This document shows, one piece after another, positions 1 to 9,046 of a stretch of 64,000 bases of DNA (position 1 is the stretch's first letter; each line of letters begins with the position of its first letter). Both the position numbers and the translations under genes were made by a program. The notes beneath the pieces were generated by a model. The model was not told the DNA's origin, did no database searches, and saw only the letters and a program-made list of their open reading frames with translations. Source of the stretch: Nonlabens xiamenensis (lineage in GTDB: Bacteria; Bacteroidota; Bacteroidia; Flavobacteriales; Flavobacteriaceae); NCBI RefSeq assembly GCF_003865345.1, contig NZ_RMVE01000001.1, forward strand, positions 124,001 through 188,000. Direction: 5' to 3'.

Positions 1-1094
1 GAGACACCATTAGGATCCCCTGTGGCCGAATTGAAACATTCATAAAATGCGTAGTCATCTTTTGCATTGGCAAGATTCACATGTTCTAGTATCTGACTGG
101 CCTCATCCTGATCATTTTGAGACAATAGGGCCAAGCCATAAAACCCATTGACCATTGTCCAGCTGCCGCCATTGTGAAACTCATAGGGAAAGTTCCTGAA
201 CTCAAATTTGCAATTGTCCCTAAGCAAATGCCATTCTGGGTCTTCTTCAAATACTGGTGGCCAAAAAGCAGGAAGTATTTTTAAATCCAGTCCCTGACTC
301 AGCTTTTTGCCATACAGTTGCATTGCCGATCTGAGCTCGGGATCACCTATATCCAGCAGAAACGCCAAGGAGGTTGCCAATGCATCAAATTTATTTTTAT
401 ATCCTGCCGGGGAAAATGAAGCTGGAATATAGGCGTCAAAATGGAGTTTATCGTAGGCCTGTTGGTGCACTTTCTCACCTGCTGTATGGGGAAGAAAATT
501 ATGTTGAATCGCTATTTCAACTGCCTGGATTTTTTTCTTCAGCATTTCAGAAGGTTTGAAATGATGATAACATCGTAAAGCCCAAAGCCTGAGCAATTGA
601 TCGTATAGCACGTATCCATCGGTGATATATTCATCTGCCCAATTTCCTGAAAGTGGTACATAAACCAAATCTCTATTGTTGAATTCCCAGGTCTCCAACA
701 GATGCAAGCACTTACTGATATGTACTTCATATTGCTGAACGATTTCTGGTTCATCCAGATACTTGGCCAATTGACAAACGCCAATGACAAACCAGGTAAG
801 CGCGTCCACCCTCCCAGCCAGACCGCCATAACTCACCTCACCGGTCTCTGGTTGAACGTTTGACGGGATTGTACCTAATCTATGTTGATGTTCGGCCAGG
901 GTTGCGATGGTCTGCCGAAAGGTCTGTATCAACTGTTGATCTCCAGATGCCAGGGCTGCCAGTCCACAAATCACACCATCCCTTGCCCAAATACGTTTAT
1001 AATTGGAGACATCATCAGCACTGGCCAGAAAGCCTTTTCCAGTTGAGGCTCTGCGCAGCAAATCTATGGCTTTGTCATATGCTTGGCGCTTCAT
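1..1094 (-). CDS. Invertase-like (alpha/alpha)6-barrel glycoside hydrolase, C-terminus beyond window edge
   Basis: The frame is open from ATG at 1094 to the window edge, giving about 364 residues and no stop, so the 3' end is missing. Near the start it reads YKRIWARDGVICGLAAL, further on NWADEYITDGYVLYDQLLRLWALR, and close to the edge YEFHNGGSWTMVNGFYGLAL. These segments resemble (alpha/alpha)6-barrel enzymes of the neutral invertase (GH100), GH63 and glycogen-debranching groups. I favour an invertase-like role, splitting sucrose in the cytoplasm, because there is no signal peptide and the upstream neighbour is a sucrose-type transporter. The ATG overlaps the end of that transporter gene by 20 bases, so the two are translationally coupled. 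Exact substrate is inferred; an alpha-1,6-glucosidase is the main alternative. Confidence 0.75.
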   Translation of the reverse strand, partial: MKRQAYDKAIDLLRRASTGKGFLASADDVSNYKRIWARDGVICGLAALASGDQQLIQTFRQTIATLAEHQHRLGTIPSNVQPETGEVSYGGLAGRVDALTWFVIGVCQLAKYLDEPEIVQQYEVHISKCLHLLETWEFNNRDLVYVPLSGNWADEYITDGYVLYDQLLRLWALRCYHHFKPSEMLKKKIQAVEIAIQHNFLPHTAGEKVHQQAYDKLHFDAYIPASFSPAGYKNKFDALATSLAFLLDIGDPELRSAMQLYGKKLSQGLDLKILPAFWPPVFEEDPEWHLLRDNCKFEFRNFPYEFHNGGSWTMVNGFYGLALLSQNDQDEASQILEHVNLANAKDDYAFYECFNSATGDPNGV

Positions 1095-2433
1095 AAGGAG
1101 GGTCTTTTCTAACATTAATTAAAAAGGTAAACAAGGCCGCGACCAACAACAATATACCGGCAAAACTAATTGCATTGCGAGGATCATTACCCAGAAAGTT
1201 TTTCAAAATATATCCGAATGATAAGGTTTGAATAATCATAGGCACTACGATCATCATGTTAATGATACCCATATAAACACCATAGCGTTCTTTTGAAATG
1301 TTCCCTATTACCATGAGGTAGGGGATTCCCATCATACTGGCCCAACCTATTCCAAAACCAGTAATGGCAACCAAAAGCAAAGCTTTGTTCTCAATATGCG
1401 GAAAGCTCAGAAACCCGACAGCTGCAAGGATCAAGCAAATGGCATGGACATATTTGGCGCCATATTTTTTAGCCATCCAGACCAAACCAAAAGCTGTTAA
1501 AAAAGTAACTGTGTTATACCAACCATTGATAAGTGCCGTCCAGCTGACAGCTTCCTCATAGGCTTGTGGATCACTGGAAGGGGTGGCGTCATATACGGAG
1601 AGGGCTACACTTTTAGAAGCATTTTGCCAATAGCAGAAGAGCGCGTACCACTGGAACAGGTAAACCAATGCAAGTTGCCACATTACTCTGGGCATGTCCC
1701 GAATAGCTGCTGCGATCTCAATAAAAGGAGCAAAAACACCTTTTTTATTCTCCCTCAAGGCTGCAAGTTCCTGTTCCGATGGAGGTATTTCTTTAGTGCG
1801 GCTCATGCTCCATAGAATAGATGCGATGGAACAAAATGCCCCTAGAAAGAAAGAGACATACACCCAATTGGGAAGTGAGCCAGTATAACCAATGATGATC
1901 ATTGGGAAAATAAAAATGGATAGGTTAGCCAACACTTGTCCCAGCCCAGTGAAAAAACTTTGCATCTGAAAGCCTAAGGGTTGTTGTTCTGGCACCAATT
2001 GGTCTGCAATAAGTGCACGGTACGGCTCCATTGCCGTGTTGTTCCCGGCGTCTAAAATCCAAAGTAATCCTGCCGCCATCCATAGCGAACTACTAAAAGG
2101 AAAAGCGATTAAACTGATGCTACAGAGCAAGGCGCCAATTAGAAAATAGGGTTTTCTGCGCCCCAGCCTGGGAGACCAAGTTTTGTCACTCAAAGCACCG
2201 ATAACCGGTTGAACGAGTAATCCAGTCACAGGTCCCGCAAGATGAAGGATAGGAATCTGATCTGGCGCAGCGCCCAAAAAGTCGTAGATGGGTGTTACGG
2301 CACTTTGTTGCAAGCCAAAACTGTATTGAATTCCGAAGAATCCAACATTCATATGCAAAATCTGCCAAAAACCTAACTTGACCTTTTTGAATTTCATGGA
2401 ATATGATGTTTCAGTAGTTTTTACCATCAACAT
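1075..2433 (-). CDS. MFS sugar transporter of the sucrose/maltose (SUT/GPH-like) type
   Basis: A 452-residue polytopic membrane protein with about 12 hydrophobic segments. Residues 82-95 carry the MFS loop signature SDKTWSPRLGRRKP, and residues 131-146 read NNTAMEPYRALIADQL; both match the pattern of plant sucrose transporters of the GPH/SUT group, as does the LAGPVTGLLVQP stretch before the loop. The expected role is import of a disaccharide such as sucrose or maltose across the inner membrane by cation symport. It sits between the TonB receptor gene upstream and the invertase-like gene downstream, which it overlaps. An internal ATG at residue 13 is a possible alternative start. Substrate assignment is an inference from family and context. 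Confidence 0.82.
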   Translation of the reverse strand: MLMVKTTETSYSMKFKKVKLGFWQILHMNVGFFGIQYSFGLQQSAVTPIYDFLGAAPDQIPILHLAGPVTGLLVQPVIGALSDKTWSPRLGRRKPYFLIGALLCSISLIAFPFSSSLWMAAGLLWILDAGNNTAMEPYRALIADQLVPEQQPLGFQMQSFFTGLGQVLANLSIFIFPMIIIGYTGSLPNWVYVSFFLGAFCSIASILWSMSRTKEIPPSEQELAALRENKKGVFAPFIEIAAAIRDMPRVMWQLALVYLFQWYALFCYWQNASKSVALSVYDATPSSDPQAYEEAVSWTALINGWYNTVTFLTAFGLVWMAKKYGAKYVHAICLILAAVGFLSFPHIENKALLLVAITGFGIGWASMMGIPYLMVIGNISKERYGVYMGIINMMIVVPMIIQTLSFGYILKNFLGNDPRNAISFAGILLLVAALFTFLINVRKDPPYEAPSI

Positions 2434-2676
2434 GTGGAAAACAAAAGCTTGTACATGTATCTAAACCCTACACTATTGTCAGGTGTTAATCCTATGACCT
2501 GATATGTTGAAATTTACACATTATCAAATTGATGGATATCCGAGAACAGCAGTCCTCTATCAATAATTGTGATGATCATACCAACTGACTTGGAATTGGC
2601 CTAGTTTTCACTTTGATTCAAAAAAGTTGGTATCAAGTTGCCTTAACACCAACTCCCAAAAATCAACTTAACTAAC

Positions 2677-5289
2677 TTAAAACTTATACTGTAGGCCCAA
2701 GGAAATTGATCTTCCCGGCAGCGGTCTTGCGCGCACGATATTGGTTTGACCTTCAGTAATACTACCTTCTTCAATTTCAGTTATACCTAAGGTATCAAAG
2801 AGGTTGTTGGCCGATAGATTGGCATATAAGGAAGGGGTGATACCGATATTTACAAAACTGTTGACCATCACAAATCCAGGCATTGTCAGCTCATTGTTGT
2901 CTTGAGCAAAAGCCTTGGTCTGCCCGACGAAACTTAGACCTATAGAATTTTGATTTTCTAATCCAAAGTTGTAGGACGGAATCAGGTTGTAAATAAAATC
3001 AGGCTGCCTTCTTGGGGTGTTGCCTTCATTATCACCACTATCAATCTCAGCATTGGTATAAGTTACGGCTCCTCTTAAGTCGAAGTTATTCCACCTGTAG
3101 TTTCCTTCCAATTCGACACCAGCTGATCGGTAATCATTTTCTATGATGGTTTGAGAAGTGGCTTCAAATCCGCCTTCCTCAGCTGTTTGAGCGTAGAACG
3201 CTGTCAAATACAAAGCACCGTTGTCAAAGTTGCGCTTATAGCCCAGTTCAGCTTGCGTTAGAAAATCTAGGGCATTGATCTGATCGCCGTCTTGATAATT
3301 AAGCCCTGAGAATAGTATACGATCTGCTTTGGCAGAACCACCTCTACTGTATCTGGCAAACATAGCTTGTCTTTCTTCAAATTTGAAATTGACCCCTACA
3401 GAATAAGAAAGATAGTCATAATCATAATTGACCACAGTAGGTGAAGCATTGTTCACAGAAAATACATTTTGTTCAGGTACTGAAATCTGCCCATCATTGT
3501 TAACGTCAAATTGGCTTTCTGTTCCCGCGGTGAAAGTCCCGTCAACTCTGCCGTAGTCATAACGCACACTGGCATCAAAATTTATTCTCTCAGTAGCCTC
3601 AAGAGACAGGTTGAGATAAGGGGCTGATACATTGTATTGCGTATCATAGTTTCTCTGGAGGTTTCCCCAGAAAGGCGTACCGTAAGCATACAACCCATTT
3701 TCACTCAATGGTGTCCCTGTAGCGTCAAAGACATTGATTAATCTGGCATTACCCCCATTCACCTCTTGAAGGTAAGAATTCCATAACCAGGACATAGAGA
3801 TATTTTGGATAGACTTAAAGTATCCCAGGGTGATATCTACATTTTGCACAGATTTTGACAGCTGGACATTATTCATAAAGTTGTTAAAGTTGTTCAACTC
3901 TACATCAAACATGTGTATACGTGAGACAAAACTTCCTGCGTCGACAGAGTCTCCATCTGTAAATTGGAGTGTTGAACCGGCACCAAAGGAGTCTGCAATG
4001 TCGGCGGCACTGGCGACCTGCGCTGGAAACGGAGAAACAAATGCACCGTTATTTGCTGAGAATCTACCATTGTTGGAGATCTTCCATCCCTCGCCAAGAT
4101 CAAATGAAGCCTCCATACCTATTGAAGTAGAAACAGGGTGCATCCCGTCAGTCACATCGCCCCTTGTTCTGGACCCATCTGGACCCAATCTCAAGGTTTG
4201 GGTAAGGTTTGCCGTGTGATTAGACCCCAGGGTGGCGTCAAAATTAGGTGCATCATCATAATCTGGGTCATCATTAGTACCGCTCACTTGAATAGGCATT
4301 GGCAAATAAGCGGCCGCTCTATCGTTGAGATATTTACCATATACGCGTATACTTCCCTTTTCAAAGTCTTTGGTTAGACTCAATTTGAATTGCCCTCCGT
4401 TATTTGCGGTAAATCCGGTATTTCTGATACCTTCTCCTACTCTGTAAAATCCACCAGCGTGTATATATAAGTTATCCCCGATTGCAGTACCATAATCAAA
4501 ATCAGTTCTAAAAGAATCATAATCCACCCCAAAACTCGTTCCGATAGCGCCACCTTCTCTTTTCCCGGTTTTGCTGATGATATTGATGATACCTCCAGGA
4601 GCATTGGAAGTAAGTGTGGAGGCAGACCCTCCTCTTATGGCCTCGATTCGCGCTACATTGTAGTCAAACCTCGTAAAAATATCTGCTGTACCAAAAGATA
4701 TATCACCGTAGAGCAATACCGGTAATCCATCTTCCTGTAGCTGTACGTATTTAGATCCACCAGAAGAAATGGGTACACCACGTACGGCTATATTTGAATT
4801 ACCTTCTCCTCCAGATGACTCTGATCTAATACCTGGAATGGTTCTAAAGATCTCTGCCGTAGATCGAGGTGCTGATTGCTGTATGTTCTCGGTTTTGAGG
4901 CTGGTAACAGAGATACTGGATTCGATTCTTGCTTTGGGATTGACCACACCGGTCACAATGATTTCATCCAGCGCAGCCTGGTCCAATGCGACTACAAAGT
5001 CGACAGTAAGCGGTACCCCAGAAACCGTTATTTCCTTTGAAGTTTTGGTATAACTCATGGAGGAAGCTTCTACTACATAGGTACCGTTTTCAACATTGGC
5101 AATTAAATACTTACCGTCAAAATCGGTGATGGCACCTTTACTGGTTCCTTTTAGGACAATATTGATCCCACTGACTGGATCGCCCATTTCATCAGTTACC
5201 GTTCCAGAAACAGTAGTTTGAGACAGGGCCAGGTTAACACAAAAAATGAACAGGAACATGCTTATTCCCAGAGTTTTCAAATGAATCAT
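2677..5289 (-). CDS. TonB-dependent outer membrane receptor with carboxypeptidase-like N-terminal domain
   Basis: I chose the ATG at 5289 because it begins the signal peptide MIHLKTLGISMFLFIF, cleaved near ALSQ; an ATG at 5316 would add nine residues. The mature protein (870 residues with the signal) starts with a carboxypeptidase regulatory-like domain (TVSGTVTDEMGDPVSGINI), then a plug domain (SAPRSTAEIFRTIPGIRSESSG onward), then a long beta-barrel ending in aromatic F at LGLQYKF, as is normal for outer membrane barrels. It should bind and import an oligosaccharide with TonB/ExbBD energy. No SusD-like lipoprotein accompanies it, so it is a stand-alone receptor rather than a SusCD pair. The LacI operators between it and the divergent regulator gene suggest sugar-dependent control. 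Confidence 0.9.
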   Translation of the reverse strand: MIHLKTLGISMFLFIFCVNLALSQTTVSGTVTDEMGDPVSGINIVLKGTSKGAITDFDGKYLIANVENGTYVVEASSMSYTKTSKEITVSGVPLTVDFVVALDQAALDEIIVTGVVNPKARIESSISVTSLKTENIQQSAPRSTAEIFRTIPGIRSESSGGEGNSNIAVRGVPISSGGSKYVQLQEDGLPVLLYGDISFGTADIFTRFDYNVARIEAIRGGSASTLTSNAPGGIINIISKTGKREGGAIGTSFGVDYDSFRTDFDYGTAIGDNLYIHAGGFYRVGEGIRNTGFTANNGGQFKLSLTKDFEKGSIRVYGKYLNDRAAAYLPMPIQVSGTNDDPDYDDAPNFDATLGSNHTANLTQTLRLGPDGSRTRGDVTDGMHPVSTSIGMEASFDLGEGWKISNNGRFSANNGAFVSPFPAQVASAADIADSFGAGSTLQFTDGDSVDAGSFVSRIHMFDVELNNFNNFMNNVQLSKSVQNVDITLGYFKSIQNISMSWLWNSYLQEVNGGNARLINVFDATGTPLSENGLYAYGTPFWGNLQRNYDTQYNVSAPYLNLSLEATERINFDASVRYDYGRVDGTFTAGTESQFDVNNDGQISVPEQNVFSVNNASPTVVNYDYDYLSYSVGVNFKFEERQAMFARYSRGGSAKADRILFSGLNYQDGDQINALDFLTQAELGYKRNFDNGALYLTAFYAQTAEEGGFEATSQTIIENDYRSAGVELEGNYRWNNFDLRGAVTYTNAEIDSGDNEGNTPRRQPDFIYNLIPSYNFGLENQNSIGLSFVGQTKAFAQDNNELTMPGFVMVNSFVNIGITPSLYANLSANNLFDTLGITEIEEGSITEGQTNIVRARPLPGRSISLGLQYKF

Positions 5290-5377
5290 AATTGACAGGT
5301 TATAGGTTAATGACAATATTCTTTTTTGGTATGTCCAAATTAATTAGCATTGAATTGCTTCCATAGGTTTTTTTTAC

Positions 5378-5391
5378 CGAAAACGTTTTCG
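5378..5391. promoter_or_regulatory. LacI-family operator 1, perfect 14-bp palindrome
   Basis: CGAAAACGTTTTCG is a perfect palindrome with the central CG step typical of LacI/GalR operators. It lies between the divergent TonB receptor and lacI-type genes. Its centre is exactly 21 bp from that of the second copy. Confidence 0.85.
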
Positions 5392-5398
5392 AAAACAC

Positions 5399-5412
5399 CG
5401 AAAACGTTTTCG
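5399..5412. promoter_or_regulatory. LacI-family operator 2, perfect 14-bp palindrome
   Basis: A second identical CGAAAACGTTTTCG. A weak -7-like TACTTTTA follows at 5428-5435, so this site would cover the -33 region of the regulator's own promoter, which suggests autoregulation. The 21-bp centre spacing places both operators on the same face of the helix. Confidence 0.85.
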
Positions 5413-5460
5413 TTTTTGGTTTTTTGTTACTTTTAAAGGGTCAAAATTGAAGATTTCGTT

Positions 5461-6495
5461 ATGAAACCAGTCACATTACAAGATATTGCTGATCAATTGG
5501 GGATTTCAGTGACTACTGTTTCCAAGGCGCTCAAGGATTATCCAGATGTGAGCGCCAAGACCAAAGCCTTGGTAAAAGAGCTAGCGACCACTTTAAATTA
5601 TAAACCGAATGCATTTGCCGTCAACCTGAGAACCAAAGAATCCAAAACGGTCGGATTGATTATTCCGGTGATTGTTCATCACTTTTTTTCAAACGTCATC
5701 AAAGGAATTATTGCAGAGGCTGAAGCCAAAGGATATCTGGTTATCATCCTGCAGTCCAATGAAAGATATGATATGGAAAAAAAGCACCTGGACTTATTGA
5801 TGAATCAACGGGTAGATGGCATCATGATTTCACTGGCCAATGATACGGTAGATTTTAAACATCTAAACGATGTTATTGCTGCCGACAAGCCAATGATCAT
5901 GTTTGACAAAATTGCCAAGACCGTCAATTGTTCCAAAGTAATTATCGATGATCGACAAGCAGCATATGATGCCACTCAACACCTTATAGATATAGGATGT
6001 CAACGCATCGCCCATTTTAGAGGGTCATTGTTGCCCCAAAATTCCATCGACCGCTTTTTGGGATATAGGAAAGCATTAAGAGACAATGATATCCCTTACG
6101 ACGCTTCTCTGGTTTATATCTGTGAATGTGATGATCTAAGTTTTGAAGAAGGCCAGAATAATGCAAGACAGCTTTTGCTGGATCATAATGATGTAGATGG
6201 TATTTTTATCAATACGGATCTGGTCGCTATTGGCGCCATTTCAGAATTCAATAAGCAGGGCATTAAAATTCCAGAACAAATTTCTATTGTTGGTTTTAGC
6301 AACTGGTTCATGTCCTCCATCATCTCTCCTTCACTTACTACCATTGATCAGCCTGGTTTGGAAATGGGTAGGAGCGTTTTCAAACAGTTGTATAAAGAAA
6401 TTCAGCAACTCAAAAGAGATGAAAAAGTGGATTATCAGCAAATTGTACTTCCAACTCAGCTTATCCAACGTGACTCTACTCTAAAAGTCAAGTAG
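5461..6495 (+). CDS. LacI/GalR-family transcriptional regulator
   Basis: The 344-residue protein opens with a canonical LacI helix-turn-helix and hinge (VTLQDIADQLGISVTTVSKAL, then NYKPNAFAVNLRTKESKTVGLIIP) at residues 4-70. A periplasmic-binding-protein-like sensor domain fills the rest, with the usual strands such as VDGIMISLAND and PEQISIVGFSNW. It is divergent from the TonB receptor, MFS and glycosidase genes and has two perfect LacI-type operators directly upstream. The simplest model is that it regulates the disaccharide locus and itself in response to a sugar ligand. Whether it represses or activates cannot be read from the sequence. Confidence 0.93.
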   Translation: MKPVTLQDIADQLGISVTTVSKALKDYPDVSAKTKALVKELATTLNYKPNAFAVNLRTKESKTVGLIIPVIVHHFFSNVIKGIIAEAEAKGYLVIILQSNERYDMEKKHLDLLMNQRVDGIMISLANDTVDFKHLNDVIAADKPMIMFDKIAKTVNCSKVIIDDRQAAYDATQHLIDIGCQRIAHFRGSLLPQNSIDRFLGYRKALRDNDIPYDASLVYICECDDLSFEEGQNNARQLLLDHNDVDGIFINTDLVAIGAISEFNKQGIKIPEQISIVGFSNWFMSSIISPSLTTIDQPGLEMGRSVFKQLYKEIQQLKRDEKVDYQQIVLPTQLIQRDSTLKVK

Positions 6496-6520
6496 GAATC
6501 AGCCTCTTTAAGTTTGTATT

Positions 6521-6534
6521 GGGCTATATAGCCC
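6521..6534 (+). terminator. Possible terminator hairpin after the lacI-type gene
   Basis: GGGCTATATAGCCC is a perfect palindrome 25 bases after the stop codon. A pyrimidine-rich tract (CTTGCCTTTTCTTCTC) follows, but there is no clean T-run, so termination is plausible rather than certain. Confidence 0.4.
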
Positions 6535-6614
6535 CTTGCCTTTTCTTCTCATATAATAATACAAGCTTAACAATCTTTAATAGCCTATTGGGAGACTGAA
6601 GCGGTTTCGAAGAC

Positions 6615-6622
6615 TATCTTTA
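6615..6622 (+). promoter_or_regulatory. -7-type promoter element of the peroxiredoxin-like gene
   Basis: TATCTTTA, one base off the Bacteroidetes consensus TAnnTTTG, ends only 9 bases before the ATG. The nearest upstream TTG (6588-6590) is 24 bases away, slightly long. The transcript would have almost no leader. Confidence 0.45.
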
Positions 6623-6631
6623 AATAAAAAC

Positions 6632-7138
6632 ATGAAACCACAACAAAAAACACCTGAGTTAGAGCTTGACCTAATCAATGACACCAAGTGGTCACTTCAC
6701 AAACAAGATCCTGATAAATACAGCTTGTTAATATTTTATAGGGGGCACCATTGTCCAATTTGTAAGAAACAGCTGGAAAGTGTAAAGAATCATTTGAACG
6801 ATCTTACAGATAGGGGCATCAATGTTATCGCCATAAGTATGGACAAAGAGCAGCGCGCCAAGAAAACTGGTGAAGAATGGGATATAGAGTCCTTGCCGGT
6901 AGCGTTTGAGCTGTCAAAAGATAAAGCACAGGAATGGGGCCTTTACCTATCCAAAGGGGTTAGCGATAAAGAGCCAGAACTTTTCTCCGAACCAGGAATG
7001 TTTTTAGTGAAAGATGACGGCACTTTATACTTCTCTTCAGTGCAGACCATGCCGTTTGCTAGACCCAGTATCAAAGATGTCCTGAATGCAGTAGATTATA
7101 TAGAAAAAAATAACTATCCCGCTCGTGGGGAAGTATAG
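6632..7138 (+). CDS. AhpC/TSA-family peroxiredoxin-like protein
   Basis: The 168-residue cytoplasmic protein has a thioredoxin fold of the AhpC/TSA type. FYRGHHCPIC places Cys41 and Cys44 at the end of the first beta strand, a CPxxC arrangement. This is followed by a GINVIAISMDKE strand and a cis-proline-like region near EPGMFLVKDDGTLYF. It probably reduces peroxides or acts as a thiol oxidoreductase; the reductant is unknown. It stands alone between the sugar locus and the respiratory operon, converges on the latter, and shares a bidirectional terminator with it. The stop codon abuts a copy of the GCTTTCGCGAAAGC palindrome. Confidence 0.85.
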   Translation: MKPQQKTPELELDLINDTKWSLHKQDPDKYSLLIFYRGHHCPICKKQLESVKNHLNDLTDRGINVIAISMDKEQRAKKTGEEWDIESLPVAFELSKDKAQEWGLYLSKGVSDKEPELFSEPGMFLVKDDGTLYFSSVQTMPFARPSIKDVLNAVDYIEKNNYPARGEV

Positions 7139-7151
7139 CTTTCGCGAAAGC
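7138..7151. repeat. Dispersed palindrome GCTTTCGCGAAAGC, copy 1 (intergenic)
   Basis: Exact 14-bp copy. Its first base is the last base of the TAG stop codon of the peroxiredoxin-like gene. Confidence 0.9.
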
Positions 7152-7169
7152 GAAAAATAGCCCAATAAA

Positions 7170-7197
7170 AAAGCCGCTGTTCTTGGACAGCGGCTTT
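7170..7197. terminator. Bidirectional intrinsic terminator between convergent genes
   Basis: An 11-bp perfect stem, AAAGCCGCTGT and ACAGCGGCTTT, encloses the loop TCTTGG. A-rich and T-containing flanks fit termination of both the peroxiredoxin-like gene and the long respiratory operon. Confidence 0.88.
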
Positions 7198-7221
7198 GCT
7201 ATAATTTATAGTGGCGGATAA

Positions 7222-9042
7222 TTAATGATTTAATTCTTCCTCACCATCTTGCAGCGGAATATGTTGCGGTGCATAATCCTGTCCAGGAATTACATAGTCA
7301 CCTTCTTCGTTGAGTTTGCTATAGTCATAAGCCCAACGGTATACAGTAGGAATTTCTCCTTCCCAATTCCCATGGATATGTTTGTCACCCGTAGTCCATT
7401 CCAACGTATTTGATTTCCATGGATTAGCTGGCGCTTTCTTACCATAGAAAATTGATTTAACAAAGTTGTAGACAAAGAACAACTGAGCCAGCGCGGTTGC
7501 AATAGCAAAGTAGGTGATCAAACTATTGGTATCGGCCAAGTCATCAAAATAGGGGAAATTGGTATTCGTATAATAACGTCTCGGAAGTCCTGCCATACCA
7601 ATAAAGTGCATAGGGAAGAACACACCGTACGCACCGATGGCCGTTAACCAAAAATGCACATACCCTAAGTTTTTATCCATCATACGATTGAACATTTTAG
7701 GGAACCAGTGATAAACTCCGGCAAACAAACCGTATAAGGCAGATATACCCATAACCAAGTGGAAGTGCGCCACCACAAAATAAGTATCGTGTACATTGAT
7801 GTCCAGCGTACTATCTCCCAAGATTATTCCAGTAAGTCCACCCGTAATAAAGGTAGAAACCAAGCCTATAGAGAAGAGCATGGCAGGGTTCATCTGTAGA
7901 TTACCCTTCCAAAGCGTGGTGATATAGTTAAAAGCTTTTACCGCAGAAGGAATCGCAATCAATAAAGTCGTAAAAGTAAATACGGATCCCAAGAAAGGAT
8001 TCATACCAGATACAAACATATGGTGACCCCAAACGATAGTCGACAAGAATGCGATGGCTAAGATAGAAGCCACCATGGCACGATAGCCAAAGATAGGTTT
8101 ACGCGAATTGGTAGCAATAATTTCAGAAGTAATACCCAATGCTGGAAGTAATACGATGTAAACTTCTGGGTGACCCAAGAACCAAAATAAATGCTCAAAC
8201 AATACAGGTGAACCACCTTGGTGAGCCAGTACTTCTCCTTTGATGTAAATATCAGAAAGGAAGAAGGAAGTACCAAAACTTCTGTCCATGATCAACAACA
8301 AGGCTGCAGACAACAGTACTGGGAAAGAGACCACACCGATGATGGCTGTTACAAAGAACGCCCAGATCGTCAACGGCAATCTAGTCATAGACATACCTTT
8401 TGTTCTCAAGTTAATCACAGTTACGATATAGTTCAATGAACCCAACAAGGACGAAGCAATAAAGATCGCCATGGAAACTAACCATAACGTCATTCCCAGT
8501 CCAGAACCTCCCATAGCTTCAGGAAGTGCACTCAAAGGCGGGTAAATAGTCCATCCAGCAGCTGCAGGACCTAATTCGACAAACAGAGATCCAATCATTA
8601 TAGCGGCCGAGATGAAAAATAGCCAATAAGACACCATGTTTAGGAATCCAGAAGCCATGTCACGCGCACCAATTTGAAGAGGTATCAAAAAGTTAGAAAA
8701 GGTACCACTCAATCCGGCCGTCAATACAAAGAATACCATGATGGTACCGTGAATAGTAACCAATGCGAGGTACATGTTAGGATCCATGATTCCATCAGGA
8801 GCCCATTTACCTAACAAGGCTTCAAAAATTACGTTGGGCTCACCAGGATTGGCCAGCTGGATTCTCATCAACACAGACATGGCAATACCTATAGCACCCA
8901 TAATAAGTCCAGTGATCAGATATTGCTTGGCAATCATCTTATGATCCTGGGAGAAAATATACTTTGTTACAAATGTTTCTTTATGATGGTGGTGTCCATC
9001 TTCGTGTGCATGGTCTGTTGCAACTCCCATAGATTGTCCCAT
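7222..9042 (-). CDS. coxA: Cytochrome c oxidase subunit I
   Basis: Subunit I (606 residues) of a heme-copper oxidase, the catalytic core that reduces oxygen to water and pumps protons. Twelve or more membrane segments are visible. Diagnostic motifs: GHPEVYIVLLPALG (CuB histidine and the cross-linked tyrosine), WGHHMF (the CuB His-His pair) and HDTYFVVAHFHLVMG (heme ligands). The cytoplasmic N-terminus has a His-rich patch (residues 11-20, HAHEDGHHHH). It is the last gene of the act-cox operon, four bases after coxB. No subunit III gene lies in this window, so it must be encoded elsewhere if present. Confidence 0.97.
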   Translation of the reverse strand: MGQSMGVATDHAHEDGHHHHKETFVTKYIFSQDHKMIAKQYLITGLIMGAIGIAMSVLMRIQLANPGEPNVIFEALLGKWAPDGIMDPNMYLALVTIHGTIMVFFVLTAGLSGTFSNFLIPLQIGARDMASGFLNMVSYWLFFISAAIMIGSLFVELGPAAAGWTIYPPLSALPEAMGGSGLGMTLWLVSMAIFIASSLLGSLNYIVTVINLRTKGMSMTRLPLTIWAFFVTAIIGVVSFPVLLSAALLLIMDRSFGTSFFLSDIYIKGEVLAHQGGSPVLFEHLFWFLGHPEVYIVLLPALGITSEIIATNSRKPIFGYRAMVASILAIAFLSTIVWGHHMFVSGMNPFLGSVFTFTTLLIAIPSAVKAFNYITTLWKGNLQMNPAMLFSIGLVSTFITGGLTGIILGDSTLDINVHDTYFVVAHFHLVMGISALYGLFAGVYHWFPKMFNRMMDKNLGYVHFWLTAIGAYGVFFPMHFIGMAGLPRRYYTNTNFPYFDDLADTNSLITYFAIATALAQLFFVYNFVKSIFYGKKAPANPWKSNTLEWTTGDKHIHGNWEGEIPTVYRWAYDYSKLNEEGDYVIPGQDYAPQHIPLQDGEEELNH

Positions 9043-9046
9043 ATTT

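Noticed and set aside
539-829. Minus-strand frame of 96 codons
   Set aside because: It lies inside the continuous invertase-like reading frame that runs from 1094 to the window edge; its protein has no family features.
2620-2660. AGTTGGT / ACCAACT inverted repeat as a terminator of the TonB gene
   Set aside because: Only seven pairs with a 16-base loop and no T-run on the relevant strand.
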